Below, one piece after another: positions 48,901-55,356 of a stretch of DNA of 64,000 bases. The DNA is taken from contig NW_022098062.1 in the NCBI RefSeq assembly GCF_002288925.2, positions 6,560,308-6,624,307 on the forward strand, given 5' to 3'. Below the pieces are notes generated by a model. It was given only the letters and a program-made list of their open reading frames with translations. It was not told the DNA's origin and searched no databases. The stretch is from Delphinapterus leucas (taxonomy: Eukaryota > Chordata > Mammalia > Artiodactyla > Monodontidae). Position numbers and translations under genes: made by a program. Positions within the stretch are counted from its first letter, which is position 1; every line of letters begins with the position of its first letter.

Positions 48901-49626
48901 TGTGCCTTTTGTTTTTGTATCAATCTCAAGACAGCAGGGTCCAAAGAAGTGCTATTCACGTGTTTTATAACATCGTAGTCTCAAGGGCCTGGAGGTGGAG
49001 AAGAGAGTTTAATAAAATATCGATAGGTTTTAATAACAAAAATTTCAGGGATGGAGGAGAACAGCACAATCCTCCCAAAGCCATTATATTCATCCACAAA
49101 TCGGACAGAGGAGGAAATCACACACCGATGAGGGGTGGGCGGGATTGCCCTCATTTCTATCCCGCTCCTATTCTCCCTCCCTAGAAATCTCGGGCTTCCA
49201 GTCCCACTTCCCCTGCTCTGCTTGTCTCCTCGGCATTCGCCCTCGACCCCCCAATCCCTCCCCAGCCTAAACCCACTCCCAACGCTGCCCCAGTCACCGC
49301 CTCTTCCTCTCCACTGTCCCGCCTCCTTTCCTTCGCAGTCCCCAACCCCGGTCTCGGCTTCCCTCTAAGTCCCCTCCCCGGCCCACATACCTCCCAGCCC
49401 TCCCACTCCTCATTCCTCCCACTCGGCTTCCACGCCTGACCGCTGGCATCCACTCTGGCTGCCATGGCTCTACTCCTCCCTCCGTCCCTTTATAGCCAGC
49501 CGCCAGCTGCCCCGGCTTCACCTTAATCTCCTCCACCCGCTGGGTCAGGCGGCTGATCCGAGTGCACAGATCCTCCTTTTCCAGCCTCCCCGAGTGTGCC
49601 AGGACTTCCGTCACGAACGAGGCCAT
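17843..49626 (-). CDS. ZW10: ZW10 kinetochore and ER-tethering protein, 16 coding exons
   Basis: The coding sequence joins 16 minus-strand exons (49522-49626, 46731-46865, 42019-42120, 41752-41829, 41121-41280, 39454-39606, 38846-39037, 31713-31876, 30632-30814, 27702-27940, 25575-25646, 23332-23501, 22367-22497, 21650-21781, 20673-20875, 17843-17963). Together they make 2,340 nt: 779 residues plus TAG, the human length. All borders are GT-AG and the frame never breaks, so the gene looks functional. In mitosis ZW10 forms the RZZ complex with ROD (KNTC1) and Zwilch at kinetochores, bringing in Spindly/dynein and MAD1-MAD2 for the spindle checkpoint. In interphase it forms the NRZ tether with NBAS and RINT1 at the ER, receiving Golgi-to-ER vesicles with syntaxin-18. 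The N-terminal part (residues 1-80) looks coiled-coil; the remainder is the helical CATCHR-type fold, known from the family rather than seen here. The start is the first in-frame ATG, with G at -3 and +4. Confidence 0.97.
18400..18655 (+). repeat. Old L1 3' end in ZW10 intron 15
   Basis: AACCAGTGGTTATCAGTGGG, TATTGTACAACAGGAAATA and TGTAACTGAATAATACTG are the usual tail text of older L1 families. It is diverged and lies antisense to ZW10. Confidence 0.7.
18680..19440 (+). repeat. Cluster of old L1 3' fragments in intron 15
   Basis: An L1 ORF2-end fragment (TTAGGGAAATATAAACTAAA, ACAATGAGCTACCATTTCAC) is followed at 18870-19075 by a separate 3' UTR (TAACTGATCTTACTGCTGTG, TTGTACACCTGAAACTAAT). 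Another ORF2-end fragment lies from about 19080 to 19440. Probably at least two old insertions are present. Confidence 0.65.
19441..20672. other. Intron 15, unassigned part
   Basis: AT-rich intronic DNA before exon 15. No repeat or RNA was recognised apart from short A/T runs. Confidence 0.5.
20673..20875 (-). CDS. ZW10: ZW10 coding exon 15 (residues 673-740)
   Basis: Reads [20 protein letters not shown], then [20 protein letters not shown], and ends LQEIGD plus two bases of an arginine codon. The donor is GTGGGT. A second GT four bases further on (GTAAAA) would break the frame with exon 16, so the first was chosen. Confidence 0.94.
21650..21781 (-). CDS. ZW10: ZW10 coding exon 14 (residues 629-672)
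   Basis: Reads [20 protein letters not shown] and ends IIGRITALE. It is phase 0 at both ends, with acceptor GACAG and donor GTAAGG. Confidence 0.95.
21867..21902. repeat. (TG)n microsatellite
   Basis: Eighteen uninterrupted TG units in ZW10 intron 13, likely to vary in length between individuals. Confidence 0.97.
22367..22497 (-). CDS. ZW10: ZW10 coding exon 13 (residues 585-628)
   Basis: Reads [20 protein letters not shown] and ends AASKAVRQ. The acceptor is TATAG and the donor GTGGGA, ending in phase 0. Confidence 0.95.
23332..23501 (-). CDS. ZW10: ZW10 coding exon 12 (residues 528-585)
   Basis: Reads [20 protein letters not shown], then [20 protein letters not shown], and ends LVPGFRRL plus one base. 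The acceptor is CCTAG and the donor GTAACT. Confidence 0.94.
23905..24085 (+). repeat. MER5-like hAT-Charlie DNA transposon fragment
   Basis: AGTTTTCAAAGCTGGCTAC, then GGTCACCTGAGAAATTTTAA and a closing AAAATCACTG follow the plan of short non-autonomous hAT elements. The subfamily is uncertain. Confidence 0.5.
24240..24420 (+). repeat. MER5-like hAT-Charlie fragment
   Basis: GGGCTACACATCAGAATCAT, ATCAAAATCTCTAGGGGTAG and GGGCCTAAGCA match the same short hAT class. The identity is approximate. Confidence 0.5.
24428..24608 (+). repeat. MER5A DNA transposon
   Basis: CGGTTCTCAGAGCGTGGTCC, AGCAACATCAGCATCACCTG and TTTAACAAGGTTTCCTAGTG, ending in TTTATAAACCACTGG, are close to full-length MER5A. 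The terminal inverted repeats (GGTTCTCA and its ACCACTG partner) are still partly visible. Confidence 0.82.
25575..25646 (-). CDS. ZW10: ZW10 coding exon 11 (residues 504-528)
   Basis: A 72-nt exon reading [20 protein letters not shown] and ending TYH plus two bases. The acceptor is TTTAG and the donor GTATGT. It was found by protein similarity because its open frame is too short to be obvious. Confidence 0.93.
25647..27701. other. Intron 10, no recognised element
   Basis: About 2 kb between exons 11 and 10. Open frames at 25891-26125 and 26473-26898 lack known domains and were not called. No repeat family was recognised with confidence. Confidence 0.45.
27702..27940 (-). CDS. ZW10: ZW10 coding exon 10 (residues 425-504)
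   Basis: Opens [20 protein letters not shown], a less conserved linker, then the conserved [20 protein letters not shown], and ends EATTSSDQ plus two bases. The acceptor is CTTAG and the donor GTACGA. Confidence 0.95.
28545..28865 (+). repeat. MIR-like fragments in intron 9
   Basis: Two sense MIR-like patches: TCATTTAACCTCTCTTGACC with a following CTCATTTTCTCATT, and CATCTGTAAAATGGTATAAT with GGGCTGTTATGAC. The DNA between them may be a later insertion or diverged MIR. Confidence 0.55.
28868..29005 (+). repeat. MER20 DNA transposon fragment
   Basis: GTGCTACCGGCATCTAGTGG, GATGCTACTAAACATCCTAC and AAGAATTATCTGGCCACAAA match MER20, a hAT-Charlie element. The 5' part is missing. Confidence 0.82.
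29085..29195 (-). repeat. MIR fragment, antisense
   Basis: ATTACAGAAGAGGAAAATGA, then GGTTAAAAGATTTATCCCAG and AGTCACAAAGT read as a reverse-complement MIR core. Confidence 0.65.
29225..29760 (-). repeat. L2 LINE fragment, antisense
   Basis: Starts TTTACCAAATATTTACTAAG and passes CCCTGCCCACATAGAGCTTA. It continues into the deeper reverse-strand L2 text (GGCCACTGCAAGGCTACTGG, GACGGGAAGCCACTGGATT). Apparent open frames on both strands at 29490-29763 belong to it. Confidence 0.7.
30405..30560 (-). repeat. MIR fragment, antisense
   Basis: TTTATGTGCATTATCTCATC, ACCCCACAATACCCT and AAGATGAGAAAACTAATG are the reverse-strand MIR core, next to ZW10 exon 9. Confidence 0.65.
30632..30814 (-). CDS. ZW10: ZW10 coding exon 9 (residues 364-424)
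   Basis: Reads [20 protein letters not shown] and ends [10 protein letters not shown], a highly conserved stretch. It is phase 0 at both ends, with acceptor CTCAG and donor GTATTG. Confidence 0.96.
31070..31391 (+). repeat. Tigger-type (MER2-like) DNA transposon
   Basis: Ends are inverted: CAGTAGGTCCCCCCTTATCC at the left against GATAAAGGGGGACTACTG at the right. The interior reads CAGTTACCCACAGTCAACCA and GAAAATATTAAATGGAAAAT, typical of TcMar-Tigger non-autonomous elements. It is non-coding. Confidence 0.85.
31713..31876 (-). CDS. ZW10: ZW10 coding exon 8 (residues 309-363)
   Basis: Reads [20 protein letters not shown], then [20 protein letters not shown], and ends KLQQYEE. The acceptor is TTCAG and the donor GTAAGA. 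It ends in phase 0. Confidence 0.95.
32495..32625. repeat. Possible hAT-type DNA transposon fragment
   Basis: GCACTGTCCGATATGACAGC, then TACTGAGCACTTGAAATGGG, resembles a family whose ends read TGTCCAATA and AAGTGCTCA. The family name is not certain. Confidence 0.4.
32640..32920 (+). repeat. Old L1 3' end in intron 7
   Basis: TGGTGGTAGTTACATGAATC, ACATGTAATAAAATTGCACA and GGTTACACAAGATGCTAACA, with an A-rich end, are typical of older mammalian L1 3' UTRs. Confidence 0.7.
32921..34089. other. Intron 7, unassigned part
   Basis: No recognised gene. Two overlapping lysine-rich open frames at 33274-33610 may be remains of a DNA transposon or L1, but no motif is clear. Confidence 0.4.
34105..34155. 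repeat. CA-rich microsatellite
   Basis: An imperfect run of CA and CGCA/TGCA units (ACACACGCACAC, then CATGCATGCACGCACGCA). Confidence 0.85.
34160..34520 (+). mobile_element. MLT1/MaLR-type LTR, solo
   Basis: Shows AACTGTGTCCCCCACAATTC, ATGTTGAAGCCCTAGTCCCC, CCACTATGACTAGTGTCC, ACACCTTGATCTTGGACTTC and a final CCCTAGCAAACTAATATAAC. It lacks the middle block present in the copy at 4617, so it belongs to another subfamily. No viral gene remains. Confidence 0.75.
34540..36540 (-). repeat. Old L1 fragments, antisense (tentative)
   Basis: T-rich sequence such as TTTGTATTAGCTCCTTGTCT, then TTTTCTCCCAGTATAATATT, and near 36240-36500 the ATTTCTTCAAGGCAGACTCC / TTTGCCAAATTATTTCCAAA text, look like reverse-strand 3' regions of old L1s. 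Probably more than one copy is present. The boundaries are not reliable. Confidence 0.5.
36880..37860 (+). repeat. L3/CR1 LINE remnant
   Basis: The order of CR1/L3 ORF2-end and 3' text is kept: GACCAACGTCAAACTGGAAA, GTACAAGATGGGAAAGCAGC, CTATACTAACAGAAGCATGA, TTTGTTCTGTTTTGAACACC, GAGTTGTCCAGAGGTAGGAT, GAATGCCTCAAGAGGAAGTG and a TAGTTCCTTCCAATCC tail. It is one of the oldest LINE classes in mammals and long dead. Confidence 0.82.
38030..38150 (+). repeat. Short L1 3' end
   Basis: GAGTCACTTTGCTGTACAGC, then AACATTGTAAATCAACTGTA and an A-rich end, form the last 0.1 kb of a cetartiodactyl L1. Confidence 0.82.
38846..39037 (-). CDS. ZW10: ZW10 coding exon 7 (residues 245-309)
   Basis: Reads [20 protein letters not shown] and ends [11 protein letters not shown] plus one base. 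The acceptor is TTCAG and the donor GTATGT. It is followed by the largest intron, of about 7 kb. Confidence 0.95.
39454..39606 (-). CDS. ZW10: ZW10 coding exon 6 (residues 194-245)
   Basis: Reads [20 protein letters not shown] through [20 protein letters not shown] and ends KSF plus one base. The acceptor is CTTAG and the donor GTAAGG. Confidence 0.95.
39870..40055 (+). repeat. Short L1 3' end
   Basis: GGATAAACAACAAGGTCCTA, TATAGCATAGGGAACTATAT and GCTTTGCTGTACGGCAG, with an A-tail, form a truncated L1 in intron 5, antisense to ZW10. Confidence 0.87.
40300..40372. repeat. TG/CA-rich microsatellite
   Basis: Imperfect TG units (GTATGTGTGTGTGAGTGTG) change to CA-rich units (TACACACATACATATAC), so the run can fold on itself. 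Confidence 0.85.
41121..41280 (-). CDS. ZW10: ZW10 coding exon 5 (residues 141-194)
   Basis: Reads [20 protein letters not shown] and ends VWKFPPSK plus one base of the next codon. The acceptor is ACCAG and the donor GTGCTG. An AQ-I-CLKLL reading replaces the lysine I remember at that place in human. Confidence 0.95.
41400..41706 (+). mobile_element. CHR-type SINE, longer form
   Basis: A full-length copy of about 0.3 kb. It has the head GGACTTCTCTGGTGACACAG, B-box-like GGTTCGAGCCC, middle CGCACCTAGAGCCCGTGCTC and 3' part CACAACTAGAGAAAGCCCGC. AAGAATAGTACT duplications lie at 41388-41399 and 41707-41718. It fills most of the short intron 4 of ZW10, ending 45 bases from exon 4. Confidence 0.93.
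41752..41829 (-). CDS. ZW10: ZW10 coding exon 4 (residues 115-140)
   Basis: A 78-nt exon reading [20 protein letters not shown] and ending AQRLEE. The acceptor is TTTTCAG and the donor GTATTA, with phase 0 at both ends. Confidence 0.94.
42019..42120 (-). CDS. ZW10: ZW10 coding exon 3 (residues 81-114)
   Basis: Reads [20 protein letters not shown] and ends LLRQLHE. It is phase 0 at both ends, with acceptor CTTAG and donor GTCAGT. It is too short and too flat to stand out as an open frame on its own. Confidence 0.94.
42690..43080 (+). repeat. L2 LINE ORF2 fragment
   Basis: CATTCCACCAAAGCTGTTCC, GCTGCTAAATCCAAAGCATA and TTCCTCCTGGTTCTTTGGCC follow the L2 reverse-transcriptase region at DNA level, now full of indels. 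Confidence 0.65.
43110..43335 (+). repeat. MER20 DNA transposon
   Basis: CCAATGGTTCTCAAAA, TTTGGCAATGTCTAGAGACA, TACTAGCACCTAGTGAGTAG and AAAGAACGTCCGGCCCCAAA make a nearly complete MER20. Confidence 0.87.
43733..43893 (-). repeat. MER5A DNA transposon, antisense
   Basis: AGTGTTTCTCAAACTATAAC, then TTCTGATTCAGTAGGTCTGG, GATGGGGCCTGAGATCCTCC and CTAACAAGCCACCAGG are reverse-strand MER5A text. Confidence 0.77.
44400..45220 (+). repeat. L2 LINE 3' region
   Basis: Contains TATCTTTGACTCCGTAGTC, CCATCTTCAT-type pyrimidine text, AATGGGATTCCTAAAACTCA, CAAATCTGACATCACTCTCC, TGCTTAAACTCTTCCATGGC and the tail TATCTGGCACCTTGCAGATG. It runs through most of the L2 3' kilobase. Confidence 0.75.
45250..46730. 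other. Intron 2, unassigned part
   Basis: AT-rich intronic DNA directly downstream of ZW10 exon 2. No repeat, RNA or gene was recognised. Confidence 0.45.
46731..46865 (-). CDS. ZW10: ZW10 coding exon 2 (residues 36-80)
   Basis: Reads [19 protein letters not shown] and ends LLKSRIESE. It is phase 0 at both ends, with acceptor TATAG and donor GTAAG. This is the heptad-rich N-terminal helix region. Confidence 0.95.
47318..47512 (-). mobile_element. tRNA-derived SINE, antisense
   Basis: Antisense head TCAACCACTGGACCGCCAGG, then GAAGTCC, with TTGGTTTTTTGGCTGCAAGG in the 3' part and a T-rich left end. CTTAAAACCCTAAA duplications lie at 47304-47317 and 47513-47526. It lies in ZW10 intron 1. Confidence 0.91.
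48051..48255 (+). mobile_element. CHR-type cetacean SINE
   Basis: GGGCTTCCCTGGTGGTGCAG head, GGGTTCGTGCCCCGG B-box region, GCGTACCG end and A-rich tail. AAAAAGTGATG duplications lie at 48040-48050 and 48256-48266. It lies in ZW10 intron 1, antisense to the gene. Confidence 0.94.
48418..48815 (-). mobile_element. Truncated L1 3' end, antisense
   Basis: T-rich left end, GGAGTATAATTGCTTTACAA, AGGTGGACACAAAGCACGGA and CACTAGCTATCGATTTTACG are reverse-strand L1 3' UTR. Near-duplicate CAtATCTTTT / CAcATCTTTT text flanks it. It lies in ZW10 intron 1. Confidence 0.87.
48830..49521. other. Intron 1, 5' part
   Basis: Includes a C-rich stretch (49190-49480) next to exon 1. The open frames on both strands there come from base composition, and no protein family is recognisable. 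Confidence 0.5.
49522..49626 (-). CDS. ZW10: ZW10 coding exon 1 (residues 1-35)
   Basis: Begins [20 protein letters not shown] and ends VEEIK, followed by a GTGAAG donor. The frame stays open for about 55 codons upstream of the ATG but contains no earlier ATG. Confidence 0.96.
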
Positions 49627-49800
49627 CGCTACCACAAGAAGCAACCCGGGCAGAGTCACTCTCTTGTAGCCAGCGCGGCAGCTCCAGTCCCGCCGGAGGC
49701 CTTGGCGCGCGGCCTGCCGGGAAACGGAGTCTCGCGGGGCCCAGACCTCCGCACGAAAAGCGAGGCCCGTACTACAACTCCCAGTAGGCACCGCGGCTAT
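49627..49800 (-). promoter_or_regulatory. ZW10: ZW10 5' UTR and core promoter region
   Basis: GC- and CpG-rich sequence directly upstream of the ATG, with no TATA box, as expected for a housekeeping promoter. A ZNF143/SBS-like element (ACTACAACTCCCAG) lies at 49771-49784. The transcription start cannot be fixed from sequence but probably lies between the motif and the ATG. Confidence 0.65.
49771..49790 (+). promoter_or_regulatory. ZNF143/SBS-type promoter motif
   Basis: ACTACAACTCCCAG matches the well-known promoter element ACTAYRnnnCCCR bound by ZNF143 near many housekeeping start sites. It lies 145-165 bp upstream of the ZW10 ATG. Binding itself is inferred. Confidence 0.65.
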
Positions 49801-50139
49801 CCTAGCGTGGACTTTTCACGGTGTCCCGTAGTTGGCAAACTGTGCGGAGACGCGTTTTCTCCTTGCTCATTTTCAAATAGCTTGCCTTTTCCCGCCGGGT
49901 TTTCACTAGAAGAAAAATGTTTTTATTTAATAACCAGTCACAACTGAATTTTTCTCAGCTTCAAAACGCTTACCTGTGAAATTTATCTAGCCTGAAGACC
50001 TAACGAGCCCATCTTGATCTTTTTTCGTTAAATATTCATTCTCATGGGCCTCAGTGGCCATCAAAGTTTATGTGAATGGTGCCCTCTGCAGTTGTGCAAG
50101 GAAGTGGAATCACCTCATTATAAATAAAAGTATGCTCAT

Positions 50140-50480
50140 AATTGCACTCCTTTTATATATAGTATATATATATACATATATAACATCTATTAAATATATT
50201 ATAAGTTTATATTATTTATATTACCTAGGTATAAATAACATTAGTACTGTATGGACTGGAACATGATACTTAGCACTTTCTATCAGCGATTACAAATCAA
50301 TTTTATCAAAACTTTAAAAAAATTGTTTCATTATTTAAATGTGTTACATACATACTATAAGATATATGTATGTATGTATATATATATGCATATAAATGCG
50401 TTACATACTAAAAGACTTTCACAATATACTATGTACAGTATTAAAAAATAAATAGATATAGATACATATATAGAGGTAAA
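50140..50480. repeat. AT-rich zone with TA/TATG microsatellites
   Basis: Several runs of TA, ATGT and TATATG units (TATATATAGTATATATATAT; GTATGTATGTATATATATA). It lies 0.4-0.7 kb upstream of the ZW10 promoter. Confidence 0.85.
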
Positions 50481-50894
50481 GGTAAAGGAAGTACACCAAT
50501 TTAACTCTTAGCGGTGAATTTATGGTATTTATTCTCTTCTTTTCCCTGTTTTTTCTACAATAAACATGTACTGCCTTGATTAAAATGCTTTTTAAAATTT
50601 TTTTAAAGGTACCTTGTGACGGTGGACCCCCAAGTAGATGCTGACACTAAGGTCCCTGTCAATTTTAAGTGCCTGTGGAACGATCTGCTTATCCTAGTGA
50701 CGCAGGGGCAGCTTCCTGTGACATGAGCAAAGGGGGTTGAGACGGGAAGCCATAACATCTTGGGAATCGCCTCTCCCTAGAAAACCAACCAAACTTCTGT
50801 TTGGTAGACCTGTCAGCCTCTCTTTGAATTCTAAATGCTACTAATAATAAATGCCCAGTGAGAAAGAAGGACATGCAAATGAAATTCCTGAAAA

Positions 50895-51060
50895 TTTGTA
50901 TCACATACTTATTGAGCAACCATTATATGACGGACACTGTGCTAGGCTGGGAATCCAAAATATGTGAATAAATAATCTCAGGAAAATATGATCATTACTA
51001 TCCTTGAGGTAGATGAGGGATTGATCCAGATGTGGTAGGGCCTAAATTTTATACACTTGC
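50895..51060 (-). repeat. L2/MIR-like fragment, antisense
   Basis: ACTTATTGAGCAACCATTAT and GGACACTGTGCTAGGCTGGG resemble the reverse-strand L2 or MIR 3' end. The rest is diverged. Confidence 0.55.
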
Positions 51061-51539
51061 CAGGAGGCGGAGGACTCTTTAAGTAAAAGAATATAAAATA
51101 ACAAATACAAAATTAAGTGCAGGCCTCGGAAGGGGTCTGTGCAAGTAACAGGCCTGGAAGCTTAATCCACCTCTAAGGAGGTACAAAGGGCAGAGGAAAT
51201 ATTGGGGGAGGAGCACCCAGTCACTGATTGAATCAGGGAGGTTCCACAGTAATAAGTAATCTGAACTAAGAATGGAAGGAGGTGTCAGGTTGAGGTTCTG
51301 GAATCTTCCTCCAGGAAATTAAGCCATGAATACCCACAAATACAACTGCAGAAGCTCCACCTCTCCCTGAGCACTGGATAAGCTAAGGACTATCCCTCAA
51401 GTTTCCAGGAAGAGACAGGGGAGAGCCAGACTTAGGAAGGAGAAAAAAGAGCATAGGGAATGGAGTAGGATTGCTACACACAGACAGACAATGCATGCAG
51501 GCATGAATGAACACTTGAGTAAATAAAAAGAAATTAACA

Positions 51540-53293
51540 GCTCTTGGATTAGAAGAATTAATATTGTTAAAATGGCCATACTATCCAAAGCAATCTACAG
51601 ATTTAATGAGATCACTATCCAATTACCCACAAAATTTTTCACAGAACTAGAACAAATAATGCTAAAGTTTATATGGAACCACAAAAGGCCCAGAATTGCC
51701 AAAGCAATCCTGAAGAAAAAGAACAAAGCTGGAGGCCCAACCCTCCCAGACTTCAGACAATACTACAAAGCTACAGTAATCAAAACAGCATGGTACTGGC
51801 ACAAAAAGAGACATATGGATCAATGGAATAGAATAGAGAGCCTAGAAATAAACCCACTCACCTATACGGTCAACTAATCTTTTACAAAGAAGGCAGGAAT
51901 ATACAATGGAGAAAAAAAGTCTCTTCAGCAAGTGGTATTGGGAAAGCTGGACAGCCACATGTAAATCAATGCAGTGAGAACACTCCCTCATACCACACAA
52001 AAAATAAACTCAAAATGGCATAAAGACTTAAATATGAGACATGATGCCATAAAACTCACAGAAGAGAACATAGGCAAAACATTCTCTGACATAAATCATA
52101 GCAATATTTTCTTAGGTCAGTCTCCCAAGGCAGCAGGAATAAAAGCAAAAAGAAACAAATGGGACCTAATCAAACTTACAAGTTTTTGCACAGCAAAGTA
52201 AACTGTAAACAAAATGAAAAGACAACCTACAGACTCAGAGAAAATATTTGCAAACAATGCAACCAACAAGGGCTTAATTTCCAAAGTACACAAAGAGCTC
52301 ATACAACTCAACAACAACAACAAAAAAACCCAATCAAAAAATGGGCAGAAGACCTAAACAGACATTTCTCCAAAGAAGACATACAGATGGCCAAAAAGCA
52401 CGTCAAAAGATGTTCAGCAACGCTGATTATTAGAGAAATGCAAATCAAAACTACAATGAGGTGTCACCTCACACTGGTCAGAATGACCATCAGAAAAAGT
52501 CTACAAATAACAAATGTTGGAGAGGATGTGGAGAAAAGGGAACCCTCCTTTACATTGGTGGGAATGTAAATTGGTGCAGCCACTATGGAGAACAGTATGG
52601 AGGTTCCTTAAAAAACTAAAACTAGAGTTACCATATGATCCAGCAATCCCACTCCTAGGCATATATCTGGAGAAAACACTAATATACGAAAAGATATATG
52701 CACTCCAATGTTCGCAGCAGCACTATTTACAATAGTCAAGACATAGAAGCAACCTAAATGCCCACTGACAGATGAACGGATAAAGAAGATGTGATATATA
52801 TATACAGCGGGATAAAAAGCCATAAAAAGGAATGAAATAATGCCTTTTGCAGCAACATGGATGGACCTAGAGATTATCATAGTGAGTGAAGTAAGTCAGA
52901 CAGAGAAAGACAAATATAATGTGATATCAATTATATGTGGAATCTAAAAAATGTTACAAATGAACTTATTTACAAGAGAGAAACAAACTCACAGAGATAG
53001 AAAACAAACTTATGGTTACCAAAGGGGAAAGCTATGGAGGGAAAAATTAGGAATTTGGGTTTAGCAGATACAAACTGTGTATAAAACAGATAAACAACAA
53101 GGACCTACTGTATAGCACAGGGAACTATATTCAATATCTTGTAATAAACTATAATGGAAAAGAATTAATATATATATTTATATATATATATATATATAGG
53201 TAGATATAAACCTGAATCACTTTGCTGTACACCAGAAACTAACACAACATTGTAAATCAAGTATACTTCAATAAAAAATAAATTAAAATTTTA
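51540..53293 (+). mobile_element. 5'-truncated L1 with target-site duplications
   Basis: A 1.75 kb L1 from late ORF2 to the A-tail. AAAAAGAAATTAACA flanks it at 51525-51539 and 53294-53308. ORF2 text ([40 protein letters not shown]) is split over several frames by stops and shifts. The 3' UTR holds a TA-rich run near 53170-53200. It is more worn than the L1 at 5910. Confidence 0.92.
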
Positions 53294-53659
53294 AAAAAGA
53301 AATTAACAAATGAATGTGTTCTGTTTTCCCTCACTAATCTGACCTCCTTCATATTTCATGCTTATCGTGGTTTGTATCTCTCCTGACTCACCGATTTTCA
53401 TAAATTACCAAGAAAGGGCTCTGAAGAAAAGCCAAAGAAATAAGGAACAATGTCTGAAAGGATTCCTCCTGACCAATCATGTCTCACACACATGTGGCAT
53501 GCCTGGATTCAGGAAGCTAAGTAACAGACACAAATCTGGATGGATATAGTGCAAGCAGACACTTTCCAGAGATGCATAGTATTTTGCCATCGTTTTGATT
53601 AGAACATGCGCTTGTTATAAAGGCAGCAGAAGGAGCCTACAATTTAAAAGAGGATCCCA

Positions 53660-53845
53660 TTTGCTTCAAGATAGGATTAAGGGAGGGAGGGGGAGTGGTG
53701 GATGCAGGTATGGGTGAAAACAGATTGGTATGAGTGGATAATTTCTGAAACTGGGTGATAGTACATCAGATTTCTTTATACCATTTGCTCTACTTTCGTA
53801 TGTGTTTGAAAATTTCTATAATAAAACATGAAAGAAAAAAGGCAT
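53660..53845 (+). repeat. Old L1 3' end
   Basis: GAAACTGGGTGATAGTACAT, TTCTTTATACCATTTGCTCT and TGTTTGAAAATTTCTATAAT, with an A-rich end, are typical of older L1 3' UTRs. Confidence 0.65.
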
Positions 53846-54204
53846 TCCAGAAGTTTCTGCTCACCTCCTTCCACCCCTACAAGACTGATAAGCTAATCAG
53901 GCTGCTTAGGTGTTGAGACGTCATTCGGGTAAAGTCAAGATACTGCTTTTTCAGACGCTTCCTCCTTGCTGACTATCCCATGTCCCTTTTTCACATCGTA
54001 GCGTACCACAGGGCAATCAGTAGGTTAGAATATGTACAGGAGAATACATCGGTCAACATCTATGTCTTCAATATAATAAATCCCAATTTTCTTCCATATT
54101 TTGCCATAAAGAGGAGCCCATGCCTGCATGCTGTGTCACCAGTGGGCAGGTGCAGCGCAGGAGGCATCTCTGTTCTGGAGCTGGAGACAAGAATAGGAAA
54201 TGTC

Positions 54205-54330
54205 ACAGTCCGAGCCTCCTGGCTCAGGAGTTGGATCTGTTGCTTGCCAGCTGGTGCACCTTGGCAAGTTACCTAACATGTATCTCACAGCAGTGGTGTG
54301 AAAATTAAATAAGGATAAAGAATCTAGCCA
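54205..54330 (+). repeat. MIR SINE, left part (split by an L1)
   Basis: GCTCAGGAGTTGGATCTG, then ACCTTGGCAAGTTACCTAAC and GTGTGAAAATTAAATAAGG, are MIR text that stops at the L1 target site. The MIR continues at 55371. Confidence 0.75.
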
Positions 54331-55356
54331 ATTTACATTCCCACCAACAGTGCAAGAGTGTTCCCTTTTCTCCACACCCTCTCCAGCATTTATTGTTTCT
54401 ATATTTTTTGATGATGGCCATTCTGACCGGTGTGAGATGATATCTCATTGTAGTTCTGGTTTGCATTTCTCTAATGATTAGTGATGTTGAGCATTCTTTC
54501 ATGTGTTTGTTGGCATTCTGTATATCTTCTTTGGAGAAATGTCTATTTAGGTCTTCTGCCCATTTTTGGATTGGGTTGTTTGTTTTTTTGCTATTGAGCT
54601 GCATGAGCTGCTTATAAATGGAGAACAGTATGGAGGTTCCTTAAAAAACTAAAAATAGAATTACCATACGACCCAGCAATCCCACTACTGGGCATATACC
54701 CTGAGAAAACCATAATTCAAAAAGAGTCATTACCACAATGTTCATTGCAGCTCTATTTACAATAGCCAGGACATGGAAGCAACCTAAGTGTCCATCAACA
54801 GATGAATGGATAAAGAAGATGTGGCACATATATACAATGGAATATTACTCAGCCATAAAAAGAAACGAAATTGAGTTATTTGTAGTGAGGTGGACGGACC
54901 TAGAGTCTGTCATACAGAGTGAAGTAAGTCAGAAAGAGAAAAACAAATACGGTATGCTAACACATATATATGGAATCTAAGAAAAAAAAAAAAGGTCATG
55001 AAGAACCTAGGGGTAAGATGGAAATAAAGACATAGACCTACTAGAGAATGGACTTGAGGATATAGGAAGGGGGAAGGATAAGCTGTGACAAAGTGAGAGA
55101 GAGGCATGGACATATATACACTACCAAACGTAAGGTAGATAGCTAGTGGGAAGCAGCCGCATATCACAGGGAGATCAGCACAGTGCTTTGTGACCACCTA
55201 GAGGGGTGGGATAGGGAGGGTGGGAGGGAGAGAGACACAAGAGGGAAGAGATATGGGAACATATGTATATGTATAACTGATTCACTTTGTTATAAAGCAG
55301 AAACTAACACACCATTGTAAAGCAATTATACTCCAATAAAGATGTTAAAAAAAAAA
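54331..55356 (+). mobile_element. L1 with 5' inversion (twin priming)
   Basis: Two L1 pieces lie head to head between copies of AAAGAATCTAGCCA (54317-54330 and 55357-55370). From 54331 to about 54617 the ORF2-end text reads on the minus strand (CWWECKL, then the [15 protein letters not shown] block). From about 54618 to the A-tail it reads on the plus strand (GGAGAACAGTATGGAGGTTC onward, with the MFIALFTIARTW-type block). The two pieces are neighbours in a normal L1, with only about 15 bases missing at the join. That is the signature of twin priming during insertion. Confidence 0.93.

Noticed and set aside
49135..49465. Proline/leucine-rich and glycine/arginine-rich frames on both strands
   Set aside because: They reflect a C-rich strand in intron 1 and carry no domain.
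49594..49947. A 117-codon plus-strand frame over the ZW10 promoter
   Set aside because: It is antisense to ZW10 exon 1, arises in CpG-rich DNA and resembles no family. A divergent RNA is possible but not shown.
51572..52735. Several open frames of 70-136 codons
   Set aside because: They are pieces of a worn L1 ORF2, split by stops and shifts.
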